64,000 nucleotides of DNA from assembly GCA_934700615.1 (NCBI GenBank), contig CAKUXR010000014.1, positions 24,402-88,401 on the forward strand. Direction: 5' to 3'. This DNA is from an uncultured Bacteroidales bacterium. GTDB taxonomy: Bacteria; Bacteroidota; Bacteroidia; Bacteroidales; UBA932. The stretch's first letter is position 1. Each line of letters opens with the position of its first letter. The notes beneath the pieces were generated by a model, which saw only the letters and a program-made list of their open reading frames with translations, did not search any database and was not told the DNA's origin. The translations under genes were made by a program, and so were the position numbers. This document shows, in pieces, positions 50,998-59,949 of this stretch.

Positions 50998-51825
50998 ATG
51001 AACAATACTGTTTTAAGGACTATTTCAGGAGCCGGCTTCATCGTTGTGATGTTGGCCGGTCTCCTTGTGAATAAGTTCCTCTTCGCTGCGCTTGTAATTT
51101 TTATCATGTCCGTCATGATGCATGAGTTCTATACGATTACTATGAATGACAGGTACAAATTCTCCAGGCTTCTGGCGATTTTCTCCGGAATTATCCTGTT
51201 TTCATTGATCTTCTGCTCATGTGCCTATGATATGGAAGTGAAGTATGTTTCCATTGCCATTCTTCCGATACTGATGGTGATGGTCAATTCGCTCTATGTC
51301 AGGGACAAGACGGAATTCGGAAAATTCTCGGATATTTACACGGGAATATTATATATCGCAGTCCCTCTGTCATTGTCGAATCTGATTGTCTTTTTCGACC
51401 ATACTTTCAACGGAACCATACTCCTGTGTTTCTTTATCCTTATCTGGAGTTCCGATATAGGCGGTTATGTCTTCGGATCCACACTTGGAAAGCGTTTCGA
51501 CAAGAAACTGTTTCCTGACATATCTCCTAAGAAAACTTGGGCCGGTTTTTGGGGCGGAATGTTCTGTTCAGTATTGTCCGGTATTGTCATGAAATATACT
51601 ATGAGCCTGGATATCACTCTTTTGAATGTAGTGCTGCTGGCTATAGTAATGGATGTTGCAGGAGTTTATGGAGACCTTTTCGAGTCTCAGTGGAAACGTC
51701 ACTACAATGTCAAGGATTCCGGTACAGTCATTCCGGGACACGGAGGAATGCTCGACCGTTTTGACAGTACCATATTCGCAATGCCGATAGGTGCGCTTTA
51801 CCTCATCGTCATGAATATTCTTTAG
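50998..51825 (+). CDS. cdsA: Phosphatidate cytidylyltransferase
   Basis: A 275-residue inner-membrane enzyme that makes CDP-diacylglycerol, the branch point to phosphatidylserine/ethanolamine and phosphatidylglycerol. It has about seven membrane segments. The C-terminal signature (KKTWAGFWGG, then GDLFESQWKRHYNVKDSG and PGHGGMLDRFDS) is complete. It follows ftsH by 28 bases. The psd gene downstream belongs to the same pathway. Confidence 0.93.
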   Translation: MNNTVLRTISGAGFIVVMLAGLLVNKFLFAALVIFIMSVMMHEFYTITMNDRYKFSRLLAIFSGIILFSLIFCSCAYDMEVKYVSIAILPILMVMVNSLYVRDKTEFGKFSDIYTGILYIAVPLSLSNLIVFFDHTFNGTILLCFFILIWSSDIGGYVFGSTLGKRFDKKLFPDISPKKTWAGFWGGMFCSVLSGIVMKYTMSLDITLLNVVLLAIVMDVAGVYGDLFESQWKRHYNVKDSGTVIPGHGGMLDRFDSTIFAMPIGALYLIVMNIL

Positions 51826-51864
51826 TAGCGGACGATTTGATTTCTGAAACTGCGATTTTATTCA

Positions 51865-51872
51865 TATCTTTG
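51865..51872 (+). promoter_or_regulatory. Candidate -7 box of psd
   Basis: TATCTTTG, 32 bases before the psd ATG. TTTCTG at 51841-51846 is a possible weak -33 element. Confidence 0.5.
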
Positions 51873-51904
51873 AATATTTAATCGCGAATTCATTGCCTAG
51901 AAAC

Positions 51905-52558
51905 ATGAAAATTGACAAAAATTCTTACGGAACTATAGCGTGCGCGTGGTTGGTGAGCGGTGTTATCATTTATCTCTGTATGACATTCATCCCAATTCGC
52001 GGACTTGCCTATACCATATCTGCGATATTCCTTTTATATGCACTTTTCGTTACATGGTTCCACCGTGTTCCGGTACGTCACACTCCGAACGGAGAGAAGA
52101 TAGTGACATCCGGTGCTGACGGAAAGGTTGTCATCATCCAGAAAGTATTTGAGAAAGAATATCTTAAGAAGGAATGCATTCAGGTCTCGGTATATATGAA
52201 CTTTTTCAATGTTCACGCCAATTTCTGGCCTGCAAGCGGAAAGGTCTCATATTACAAGTATCATCCGGGAAAATATCTCCTGGCTTTCCTTCCAAAGGCG
52301 GCTGAAGAGAACGAACATGCTTCCACTGCTATCGATACCGGTCATGGTGAGATTTTTTTCAAACAGATTGCCGGAACATTCGCCAGAAGGATTGTCTCTT
52401 ACTCGGAGGTCGGCTCTCAGGAGTCCCGCGGAAAGCAGTGCGGAATTATAAAGTTCGGATCCAGACTTGATTTGTTCCTTCCACTTGACGCCGACATCAA
52501 GGTTAAACTGGGAGAGGAGACCAAGGCGGCTGAAACCATTATCGCCGAGCTCAAGTAA
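51905..52558 (+). CDS. psd: Phosphatidylserine decarboxylase, short (type II-like) form
   Basis: A 217-residue enzyme that makes phosphatidylethanolamine. Two hydrophobic segments lie at the N-terminus (about 10-50). The decarboxylase fold follows, with VSVYMNFFNVHANFWPASGKV, and the self-cleavage site G-S within IIKFGSRLDLFLP gives the pyruvoyl group. This short form is known from many Bacteroidota and Alphaproteobacteria. An upstream TTG (51893) would add four residues; the ATG is preferred. The gene has its own promoter box but continues the cdsA order. Confidence 0.9.
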   Translation: MKIDKNSYGTIACAWLVSGVIIYLCMTFIPIRGLAYTISAIFLLYALFVTWFHRVPVRHTPNGEKIVTSGADGKVVIIQKVFEKEYLKKECIQVSVYMNFFNVHANFWPASGKVSYYKYHPGKYLLAFLPKAAEENEHASTAIDTGHGEIFFKQIAGTFARRIVSYSEVGSQESRGKQCGIIKFGSRLDLFLPLDADIKVKLGEETKAAETIIAELK

Positions 52559-52568
52559 TAATACGGAT

Positions 52569-52594
52569 TCAAGTTTCGCACGTGCGAAACTTGA
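52569..52594. repeat. Perfect 26-base palindrome
   Basis: Every base from 52569 to 52594 is matched by its complement across the centre, which reads GCACGTGC, with no loop. It lies 11 bases after the psd stop. It may act as a DNA-level operator or cruciform, or as a hairpin in the psd message; no T run follows on the + strand. Confidence 0.6.
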
Positions 52595-52611
52595 GGGATA
52601 TATAAAAACTT

Positions 52612-52654
52612 AACGCATCTCAGGAGTCTTGAAATCAAGATCTTGAGATGCGTT
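52612..52654 (-). terminator. Terminator hairpin of the ligA-ispG operon
   Basis: AACGCATCTCA pairs with TGAGATGCGTT over eleven bases, and TCTTGA/TCAAGA extends the stem inside. Read on the reverse strand it is followed by TTAAGTTTTT, so it mainly serves ispG. Confidence 0.6.
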
Positions 52655-52693
52655 TGTCATATCTGAGACAGAACCCGGTGTTCTGCCTGCACG

Positions 52694-54046
52694 CTACTTC
52701 TTCTGGTCGTCCTCTATCATTGACACGAGTGTATCCACGGCCTCAGATTCCGGTACGTGGCGCATTACGGGTTCTTTCTTGTGGTAGATGGAGACTTTTC
52801 CGTTGCCTTCGCCTACGTATCCCCAGTCCGCGTCAGCCATCTCTCCGGGTCCGTTGACAATGCAGCCCATGACAGCGATGACCACGTCTTTCAGATGTGC
52901 CGTACGTGCCTTGACCTGTTCGAAAGTGGACTGCAGGTTATACATGGTTCTTCCGCATCCTGGACAGGCGATATATTCAGGTTTGTAGAACCTTCTGCGG
53001 GCAGCCTGCATGAGTTCGTCTTCCAGATAGCGGCCCAAACCGGATTCGACTATCTGCACAGAATTGCCGTCGCCGTCTTTATAGGTTCCGGAAATATGCA
53101 CTTCGTCAAGTTCCCTGTCCAGAAGGCGTTTTCCGAAGTCGCATGAGAAATCAAGCAGCAGACGCTCACGTGATGGTGCGTCATATACGGCCTCGGCAGT
53201 TTTGCCGTCCAGTTTCAATGATGTCATGCAGGACTGCAACTTGCCGTCATATCTGTCAGCAATGTATTGGGCCACAGGGATTTCATTGACAGGATCCTCA
53301 GTCAGGGAAACTCGGATTGTATTGCCGATTCCTTCTGAGAGGAGTGCAGAAGTGCCTACACAAGACTTGATTCTTCCGGAATCTCCATTGCCGGCTTCAG
53401 TCACACCCACATGAATCGGAAAAACAGTGCCTTCTTTCTGCATGTATTCAGCGAGGAGTCTATAGGCCTCGACCATTACGATGGTGTTGCTGGACTTGAG
53501 AGAGACTACGACATTGAAGAAATCGTTCTTTATGCAGAGTCTCAGCCATTCCATTGCAGCCTCAGCCATAGCTTTCGGGGTGTTGCCGTAAAGATTAGTG
53601 ATACGCTCTCCTAACGAGCCGTGGTTCAGGCCGATACGGATAGCAGTGCCGTGCTCTGAACAAACTTTGACGAGTCTTGCGAGTTGTCTTGATGCCTCGT
53701 CGAAGTCCTTGCTGAAATTACCAGGATTGATTCGCACCTTTTCAACGAAAGGGGCAACCGCTATGGCCGTCTCAGAGGAAAAATGGATATCAGCCACAAG
53801 GGGAGTGCCAATGCCTTTGCTTCTCAGTTTGTTGCGGATAGCCTCCACGTGCGGTACGTCCTGAAGTCCGGGGACGGTTATCCTGATGATTTCAGCGCCT
53901 GCATCATGCATTCTTATGCATTGGTTTACAGTTGCATCCTCATCGTATGTATGAGTGTTGCACATGGTCTGGACTACAATATGATGTCCGGAACCGATAA
54001 GAACGTCACCGACTTTTGCAGTCAGAGTTTTGATTTCCTGTTTCAT
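52694..54046 (-). CDS. ispG: 4-hydroxy-3-methylbut-2-enyl diphosphate synthase (IspG/GcpE)
   Basis: A 450-residue enzyme from the ATG at 54046, in the methylerythritol phosphate route to isoprenoids. The TIM barrel is complete (IIRITVPGLQDVPH, PLVADIHFS, INPGN, IRIGLNHGSLGERI). The C-terminal half carries the [4Fe-4S] cysteines in ACPGCGRT and GCIVNGPGE. Bacteroides and plant IspG carry a large insert between the two domains and exceed 600 residues, while E. coli IspG has 372. Here the connecting region is only about 85 residues. It is the last gene of the ligA operon, four bases after the barrel gene. Confidence 0.93.
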   Translation of the reverse strand: MKQEIKTLTAKVGDVLIGSGHHIVVQTMCNTHTYDEDATVNQCIRMHDAGAEIIRITVPGLQDVPHVEAIRNKLRSKGIGTPLVADIHFSSETAIAVAPFVEKVRINPGNFSKDFDEASRQLARLVKVCSEHGTAIRIGLNHGSLGERITNLYGNTPKAMAEAAMEWLRLCIKNDFFNVVVSLKSSNTIVMVEAYRLLAEYMQKEGTVFPIHVGVTEAGNGDSGRIKSCVGTSALLSEGIGNTIRVSLTEDPVNEIPVAQYIADRYDGKLQSCMTSLKLDGKTAEAVYDAPSRERLLLDFSCDFGKRLLDRELDEVHISGTYKDGDGNSVQIVESGLGRYLEDELMQAARRRFYKPEYIACPGCGRTMYNLQSTFEQVKARTAHLKDVVIAVMGCIVNGPGEMADADWGYVGEGNGKVSIYHKKEPVMRHVPESEAVDTLVSMIEDDQKK

Positions 54047-54050
54047 GCTA

Positions 54051-54995
54051 TCAGAGATTTTCCTGTTTGGTTTCATATACAAGCTTTCTGGCCTCTTTCC
54101 TTAACTGGGACTTGGTCTTTCCTGTCCGTCTGGTAAGCTGGAAATGCAGGCCTGCAGAAATGATTATATCCGACGGATATGCGAATCTGTAGTAATACTC
54201 GCTGTTGTAGTCAGGCTTGTAGAGACTGCCCATTGAGTATCTGTATGTCGCCTCGATGTGAAACTCTATCGGGTCGAAAACGAATCCGAATCCTACTCCC
54301 GCCTTCACACCATACTCGAAGCGCTTTTCATAGTCATAGAAAGCAGTCTTGTACTTCTCCGGAACCTTTTCGCCTTCGCGTTCAATGCTGAACCGGTATC
54401 CTCCGAAAAGACCGGCATTGACGATGAACTTCAGGTGCCAGACATCCATGTGGAGATGTGCCAGAAACGGAATCTCACCGTATGTGTATCTGGCCTGGAC
54501 CGCTCCGTCGACTGTCTCCGTAAAGTTGCCTGTCTCCTTGTCTTTCTTGAACTTATAACCGCTCTGACCATAGAACAAGCCGGTCTGGAAACCGAAATAC
54601 GGCATGTATCCGAACATCTTCCCGTACTTGGTGAACGTCACTCCGAAATTGTACGGATTCATAAGCATTCCCTGCCTCTTGGTAGGATTGAACATCATCT
54701 GGCTCAATGTGTATCCATACTGGAAACCGACCATCGTATAGTCATTGATGGAAAATTTCTTCGCCACTTTCACGGTATCCAGGTATTCATCCGTGTATTC
54801 TCGCGAAGCCTCGAGTGTCAGTGTGTCTTTGGCCGCCTTTTTAAGATGTTTCTTCGTTACTGACGGAATGAGCCTCGGGGCGGATTCCGTGGAATCCGGC
54901 ATTGCCACGGCCACTGAATCTTCCGCCACGGTCTGAGCCAAGGCATTGGTACAGAGGAAGAGAGCAGCTCCAACTATAATAATCAATTTTCTCAT
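54051..54995 (-). CDS. Outer-membrane beta-barrel protein (PorT-like)
   Basis: A 314-residue exported protein. From the ATG at 54995 a signal peptide (KLIIIVGAALFLCTNALAQ) leads to a 60-residue linker and then an eight-strand-like barrel with aromatic girdles (MVGFQYGYTLSQM, PYFGFQTGLFYGQSGYKF, FIVNAGLFGGYRFS, VGFGFVFDPIEFHIEATYRYSMGSL). This pattern fits the Bacteroidota PorT/outer-membrane barrel family. A basic tail of about 25 residues follows the last strand. Function is unknown. It starts two bases after the upstream stop. Confidence 0.8.
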   Translation of the reverse strand: MRKLIIIVGAALFLCTNALAQTVAEDSVAVAMPDSTESAPRLIPSVTKKHLKKAAKDTLTLEASREYTDEYLDTVKVAKKFSINDYTMVGFQYGYTLSQMMFNPTKRQGMLMNPYNFGVTFTKYGKMFGYMPYFGFQTGLFYGQSGYKFKKDKETGNFTETVDGAVQARYTYGEIPFLAHLHMDVWHLKFIVNAGLFGGYRFSIEREGEKVPEKYKTAFYDYEKRFEYGVKAGVGFGFVFDPIEFHIEATYRYSMGSLYKPDYNSEYYYRFAYPSDIIISAGLHFQLTRRTGKTKSQLRKEARKLVYETKQENL

Positions 54996-54996
54996 T

Positions 54997-56799
54997 TCAA
55001 TTCTCTCCAAACAGTTTAGCGATGTCCAGTCTCTGTTCCACTTCTGTGGCTTCCTTGATGTTCAGGATGTAAGAGCCGTCCTTGAGTTTGTAGAAGATGA
55101 CCTTTTCCGGCTGCCTGTGTTCCAGAAGATTGCCGGTATCGACCATTCCGTTTTTGTTCTTGTCCTCAGTCATACGGACCGAATACTTGCCTTCCTTCAG
55201 ATAAGGGAAAGTGAGTTTCGCGTCTTTTTCAATGATATATGAGCGCAGTACCTTGTCTCTTTTTTCATTGAGAAGGTCAATGATATACTTGTGGTTGACA
55301 TTAGTCATGTCCAGAATCAAAGTGCTGAGCTTGTCATCCTTAGGCAAGGACACTTTCACTTCGGTACTGTCATTGTAGAAACCATTGATATCGCGGAACT
55401 TACGATGAGGAAACTTGAGTTTGTATTCATATCCAGTCATCAGTTTTCCTTCAGGCGTGAGTGTGTATTTCCTGAGATTCAGGGTATCGCGCACAACAGA
55501 AAACTTCATCTTGGATTCCTGCTGGCGAGGGTTGATGGAAATCAGTTTCAGAGAATCGAAATTCTCATAGATGATAGGGTAGTTGAACTCTATCTGGAAT
55601 CCGTACTGCTCGATATTCTCAGGTTCTGCTGTGACTTTCATTACGCATGTGGTATCCTCATGCTTGATATCCCTTCTGGAACTCTTGGACTTGCTGCCGG
55701 CTTTCTCCATTGCAAGTCGCACGTGCTCCGTGAACGGAACCAGCTTGCCTGTGGTGTCCGTCTTCATATAATCGACGAACAGGTGCAATGTGTCAGGCAT
55801 ACGCTTCCTGTCATTGACCCAAATCTCGAGGCTGTCCTTCTGGATATTGAACTGTGTGATAAGGCGGTTCGCCGGAATTCCTTTGACCCACAGCGAATCT
55901 ATCTGGGCAGACGGAGCCATGAATGTTATGTACGAAGACCTTGGCTGTGTACGTACCTTATTGACAATCATCTGCTTGGATGGCTTTTCGCGGAACATTA
56001 CCATCTCATATTCCGCCTTTCTGGCCTCACAGTGCAGGGTGTCCTTCATGTCGTATTTCATGAGTTCCGGAAGGTTGTCACTGGCTACGATAGTTGGACG
56101 TATTATGCTGTCGTGGAATGCAATGCGGTCATTGTCAGGGTCATAGATGTTGTTGGAACTTTCATCCCTGATTGCGTACAGGCGATAGTCGGTATCCGCG
56201 ATGTTTCTCAGCGCAAAGAATCCCCAGTCATCAGTCTTGACAGCGGCGTCCGGTCTGTGCTTGAAGACTGCGGAATCGGACAAGTCCTTGTAAAGCATTA
56301 CGGTAGCGCCCTTTATAGGCTGCAGGGTGTTGCAGTCTCTCACGACTCCGGTAATCGCCATGGAATCAATCTGGGAACCTGTCGAGAACATCAGCGTGTA
56401 GCCCGGATACAGGTTGCTCTCGTTGTTGTCCGCTATGGCATTGGTAAGGTCTAGGGTGTATGTCGTGTTCGTGTCGAGGTCTGATTCGAAATATACTACG
56501 ACAGATTTTCCCCGGATTTTGTATCGTGGGCTCTTCTCCAGAGGTGGGGAGAGGAAAATCGCCTTGGGGTCCTTGACCGTCACATATTCATTGAAAGTAA
56601 TGACTATCTGAGTGTTGTGCGTCGGAACATTGGTGCTCCCCGGAAGAGGGGAGATGTTGGTTATGACCGGCGGAATCGTGTCTTTGTCACCTCCGCTTGG
56701 CGGGGTCGTCGTGTTGGCGCAAGAATGTGAAAACATCATTGCCCCAAGTACTAATGCTACCGGGATTCCCGGAATGAGTCTCTCTATATGTTTGTTCAT
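54997..56799 (-). CDS. Putative lipoprotein with N-terminal Big_5 Ig-like domain
   Basis: A 600-residue exported protein. The signal region ends near MMFSHSCANTTTPPSGGDKDTIPP, a Bacteroidota lipoprotein start (C27), followed by a SbsA/Big_5 Ig-like domain of about 100 residues (NISPLPGSTNVPTHNTQIVITFNEYV). A carboxypeptidase-regulatory-like unit follows (ITGVVRDCNTLQPIKGATVMLYKDL), then several beta-rich blocks. The C-terminal block (YLKEGKYSVRMTEDKNKNGMVDTGN) has a D-x-N-x-N-G loop that may bind calcium. It is conserved among Bacteroidota without a known role and lies between relA/spoT and the barrel gene, probably in the same operon. Confidence 0.78.
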   Translation of the reverse strand: MNKHIERLIPGIPVALVLGAMMFSHSCANTTTPPSGGDKDTIPPVITNISPLPGSTNVPTHNTQIVITFNEYVTVKDPKAIFLSPPLEKSPRYKIRGKSVVVYFESDLDTNTTYTLDLTNAIADNNESNLYPGYTLMFSTGSQIDSMAITGVVRDCNTLQPIKGATVMLYKDLSDSAVFKHRPDAAVKTDDWGFFALRNIADTDYRLYAIRDESSNNIYDPDNDRIAFHDSIIRPTIVASDNLPELMKYDMKDTLHCEARKAEYEMVMFREKPSKQMIVNKVRTQPRSSYITFMAPSAQIDSLWVKGIPANRLITQFNIQKDSLEIWVNDRKRMPDTLHLFVDYMKTDTTGKLVPFTEHVRLAMEKAGSKSKSSRRDIKHEDTTCVMKVTAEPENIEQYGFQIEFNYPIIYENFDSLKLISINPRQQESKMKFSVVRDTLNLRKYTLTPEGKLMTGYEYKLKFPHRKFRDINGFYNDSTEVKVSLPKDDKLSTLILDMTNVNHKYIIDLLNEKRDKVLRSYIIEKDAKLTFPYLKEGKYSVRMTEDKNKNGMVDTGNLLEHRQPEKVIFYKLKDGSYILNIKEATEVEQRLDIAKLFGEN

Positions 56800-56805
56800 A
56801 CTGTT

Positions 56806-58995
56806 TTACAAATCTGTACGCATGACACTTTGTATTCCCTTGATACTCTGGAGCTTGACAATCATTTTATCCAGAATGTCCCGGTCATGCACGAAAAGGT
56901 CAATGTAGCCGTCGAAAATGCCTCCTTCGGTATTCAGGTTAATGTGGCGCATGTTCACGCCCATGACCAGCGAAATGTAGCCGGAAATGTCGTTCAGAAG
57001 ACCGATCCTGTCAATGCCTTTGAGCGAAATCCGTACCGGGAATGATATGTCAGTAGGGGATTCCCATAGAGTCTTCACGATCCTGTCTCCGTGTTTGGTG
57101 GCGATGTCCTCAGCCACAGGGCAGGATTTCTTATGGACGGTTATGGTTCCGTCAGGTGACATGAATCCCACTACAGGGTCGCCCGGGATAGGCTTGCAGC
57201 ACCCTGCAATCACATATTTATGTCCGTCTGAAGAAGAATTTATGATGAAGTCCGTGTTCTCCTTCTTGTCTTCTGAGATGATTCTCGCAATGTCCTCGAA
57301 TTTGATGTAGCCGATGCCATAGCGGAAGAGGAACTCATCGTAACTGTTCAGGCCGAGCCTTGAAGAGAAGAGCCTCAATGCTGCATTGTCGGCTTTCATT
57401 CCGATGCTCTTTAGGTTTTCTGTCAATGACTCTCTGCCTGTTTTGATGAACTCATCCCTCTGTGGACGGAAATAATCCATCACCTGGTTCTTGGCATGGC
57501 GGGTGGTAAGGAAATCGTACCATTCCAGTTTCGGGTGACCGTCCTCTGCAGAAATGATTTCCACCTGGTCTCCAGTCTTGAGGACATATGAGAGAGGTAC
57601 GAGCTTCATGTTCACCTTGGCGGCAATGGCCTTGTTACCTATCTGTGAATGAATCAGATATGCGAAATCAAGAGCCGTGGCACCCTTCTCGATGGATTTC
57701 TGTTCTCCCTTCGGGGTGAAGACGAGAATAGTGGTGGCGGTGAGGTCTTTGTGGATGATATCGAGCAGTTCAAGGGCGTTGACATCTGGACTTACCAGGA
57801 TTTCCTTGACCTTGGACAGCCATTTGTCCATTTCGCTGTCATTTTCGCTGATGTAGCCGTCCTGCTTGTACGCCCAGTGGGCTGCAATACCTTTCTCAGC
57901 GATGTCGTCCATTCTCCTTGTCCTGATCTGAACCTCGATCCAGATACCGGAATTGCTCATCAATGTGCAGTGGAGAGCTTCATATCCATTGCTCTTCGGA
58001 TGCTTGACCCAGTCGCGGACTCTCTCGGACTTATATCTGTAAAGTCCTGTTATTATGGAGAATATGTGATAGCATTGATCTCGCTCCGTCTCCTTGTTGT
58101 CGTTTGTGGCAGTCGGATTGAAGATGATTCTCACGGCATAGAGGTCATAGACCTGGTCGAAGGTTATCTGCTTTGTGGTCATCTTGTGCCAGATGGAGTA
58201 AGGGGTCTTTACGCGCTTCTTTATCTGGAAATCGAAACCTGCCTTTTCGAGGGCATTGCGGATAGGACCTATGAACTCGTCAATGCTTTTCTCCTTGTCG
58301 GACATGTCCCTGTTGATCTTGGCACTGATGTCGTTGTAGGCATCCGGTTCTTTGTACCTGAGCCAGATGTTTTCCATTTCTGACTTCACTTCGTACAGTC
58401 CGAGCCTGTGGGCCAGAGGTACGAATATGAACATGGTCTCGCTCAGAATCTTGTCACGCTTGTATTCAGGCATGAATTCGATGGTGCGGCAGTTGTGCAG
58501 ACGGTCCGCCAACTTGATCAGTACGACACGTACATCGTCGTTGAGAGTCAGGAGGATACGCTTGAAATTCTCGGCCTGAAGGCTTTCGGTATAGCCGGCA
58601 TCCTTGCTTTTTTTGTCCTCATTGTCGAGCACATTCTTGATTTTCGTGAGACCGTCCACGAGTGACGCAATCTTGTCTCCGAACATATGGCGGACGTCGT
58701 CCACAGTATAGTCTGTGTCCTCCACGACATCATGCAGCAATGCCGCTGCAATGGATTTATAGCCAAGTCCGATGTCATTGACAACAATCTTGGCGACAGC
58801 TATCGGATGAAGTATATATGGCTCCCCGGAACGGCGGCGAACATTTTTGTGCGCTTCGTTTGCGAAATCAAATGCTTTCTGCACGACGGCAAGCTCTTGT
58901 TCACCGGAACATCTCTTTCTTGCCGCTTCCTTAAGATCGGCATAGTTCCGGCTGATGACTTCGTAGTCCTTCTGGGTGAATTCTGAAAAGCTCAT
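56806..58995 (-). CDS. RelA/SpoT-family (p)ppGpp synthetase/hydrolase
   Basis: A 729-residue bifunctional stringent-response enzyme. The N-terminal HD hydrolase domain is intact (GEPYILHPIAVAKIV, LLHDVVEDTDY, KLADRLHNCRT). It is followed by the synthetase domain (FDQVYDLYAVRIIF, WVKHPKSNGYEALHCTLM), a TGS domain (VFTPKGEQKSIEKGATALDFAYLIHSQIG) in the middle and a C-terminal ACT domain. An intact HD site means it can both make and degrade (p)ppGpp. It overlaps the yihY stop by four bases. Confidence 0.93.
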   Translation of the reverse strand: MSFSEFTQKDYEVISRNYADLKEAARKRCSGEQELAVVQKAFDFANEAHKNVRRRSGEPYILHPIAVAKIVVNDIGLGYKSIAAALLHDVVEDTDYTVDDVRHMFGDKIASLVDGLTKIKNVLDNEDKKSKDAGYTESLQAENFKRILLTLNDDVRVVLIKLADRLHNCRTIEFMPEYKRDKILSETMFIFVPLAHRLGLYEVKSEMENIWLRYKEPDAYNDISAKINRDMSDKEKSIDEFIGPIRNALEKAGFDFQIKKRVKTPYSIWHKMTTKQITFDQVYDLYAVRIIFNPTATNDNKETERDQCYHIFSIITGLYRYKSERVRDWVKHPKSNGYEALHCTLMSNSGIWIEVQIRTRRMDDIAEKGIAAHWAYKQDGYISENDSEMDKWLSKVKEILVSPDVNALELLDIIHKDLTATTILVFTPKGEQKSIEKGATALDFAYLIHSQIGNKAIAAKVNMKLVPLSYVLKTGDQVEIISAEDGHPKLEWYDFLTTRHAKNQVMDYFRPQRDEFIKTGRESLTENLKSIGMKADNAALRLFSSRLGLNSYDEFLFRYGIGYIKFEDIARIISEDKKENTDFIINSSSDGHKYVIAGCCKPIPGDPVVGFMSPDGTITVHKKSCPVAEDIATKHGDRIVKTLWESPTDISFPVRISLKGIDRIGLLNDISGYISLVMGVNMRHINLNTEGGIFDGYIDLFVHDRDILDKMIVKLQSIKGIQSVMRTDL

Positions 58996-59921
58996 ATCCT
59001 TGTGTCTATATTATAGTTGTTTACGTTCTGGAAAGCGTAGGAAAGTTCCGCGCCGATAAGAATAATGAACCATCCGAAATTAAGCCAGAACATGAAAAGT
59101 GGGATTGCGGCGACTGCGCCGTATATCGTATTCAGCCTGGTGACGAAAATCTGTGTCTCCAGGAAAAGGTATTGCATGATTGTGAAAACCGGTCCGGACA
59201 GGAGCGCCGCCTTGATCGCATGTCTGTACAGGACAATGTGATTAGGGATGAATTTGTACATCACAGAGAAGGTCAGGACAGAGACGACTGCGAAAATAAA
59301 CCAGCCGAGGAGGTTCCTGATGCTTTCGGAAAACGCTTCGCTGTTCGGCAGCAGGATGTCCAGGACATTGGAGTAAATGATTGACCCTGAGAAGAACAGC
59401 AGTATGACGAATGGCGAAACTGTGATGATGAGGATGTAGAAAGAGAGCCTTTTCAATATGTTCCTGGACTTGTTCACTCGCCAGACGTTATTGAATACGG
59501 ATTCCACACACATCATCATCCATACGACCAGCCATGCGAACAATATCGCGCTGACAAGCCCCACGGGACTGGACTGCGCCGTGTTTATGATGTTTTCAGC
59601 GAAACCGAAAAGAGTGTCGATTGCCTGCTGGTTCGCGATGTTGGATGTAAGTACTTCTTTCAGAGCGTCTTCCAGTCCAAGTCCGCCGGTAATCGCAAAG
59701 GCGATGGCTATGAAAGGCACTGCGGCCATCGTGCAGAAGAAACTCAATGCTACTGCCTGAAATCCTATCTTCTGGCCGGAGAATGTCTTGACGGTGATAA
59801 CCAGAACCCTGAGATCCTTTATCAGATGCGCGCGCATCCTTGAAAGGTTCTCGAAATTCTCAGTCCAGATTCCGTCTGAAAGGTATGTCTTGAAGTTTCG
59901 TATTTTACTGTTGATTCCCAT
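58992..59921 (-). CDS. YihY/BrkB-family inner-membrane protein
   Basis: A 309-residue membrane protein with about six hydrophobic segments and the family motif around QAVALSFFCTMAAVPFIAIAFA, then the C-terminal core IYGAVAAIPLFMFWLNFGWFIILIGAELSYAF. The family was once linked to ribonuclease BN by error. Its function is unknown, with proposed roles in transport or lipid handling. It lies between ligA (28-base gap) and relA/spoT (four-base overlap), clearly in one operon. Confidence 0.87.
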   Translation of the reverse strand: MGINSKIRNFKTYLSDGIWTENFENLSRMRAHLIKDLRVLVITVKTFSGQKIGFQAVALSFFCTMAAVPFIAIAFAITGGLGLEDALKEVLTSNIANQQAIDTLFGFAENIINTAQSSPVGLVSAILFAWLVVWMMMCVESVFNNVWRVNKSRNILKRLSFYILIITVSPFVILLFFSGSIIYSNVLDILLPNSEAFSESIRNLLGWFIFAVVSVLTFSVMYKFIPNHIVLYRHAIKAALLSGPVFTIMQYLFLETQIFVTRLNTIYGAVAAIPLFMFWLNFGWFIILIGAELSYAFQNVNNYNIDTRI

Positions 59922-59949
59922 TGTGCTCCTTTTCTCCTTGCCTCACTTC

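Noticed and set aside
55291..56454. Open frame of 387 codons on the + strand
   Set aside because: It lies wholly antisense to the Ig-like lipoprotein gene, has no recognisable domain or signal, and reflects the codon pattern of the real gene.
57649..58383. Open frame of 244 codons on the + strand
   Set aside because: Antisense to relA/spoT, whose domains are continuous through this stretch; no family resemblance.
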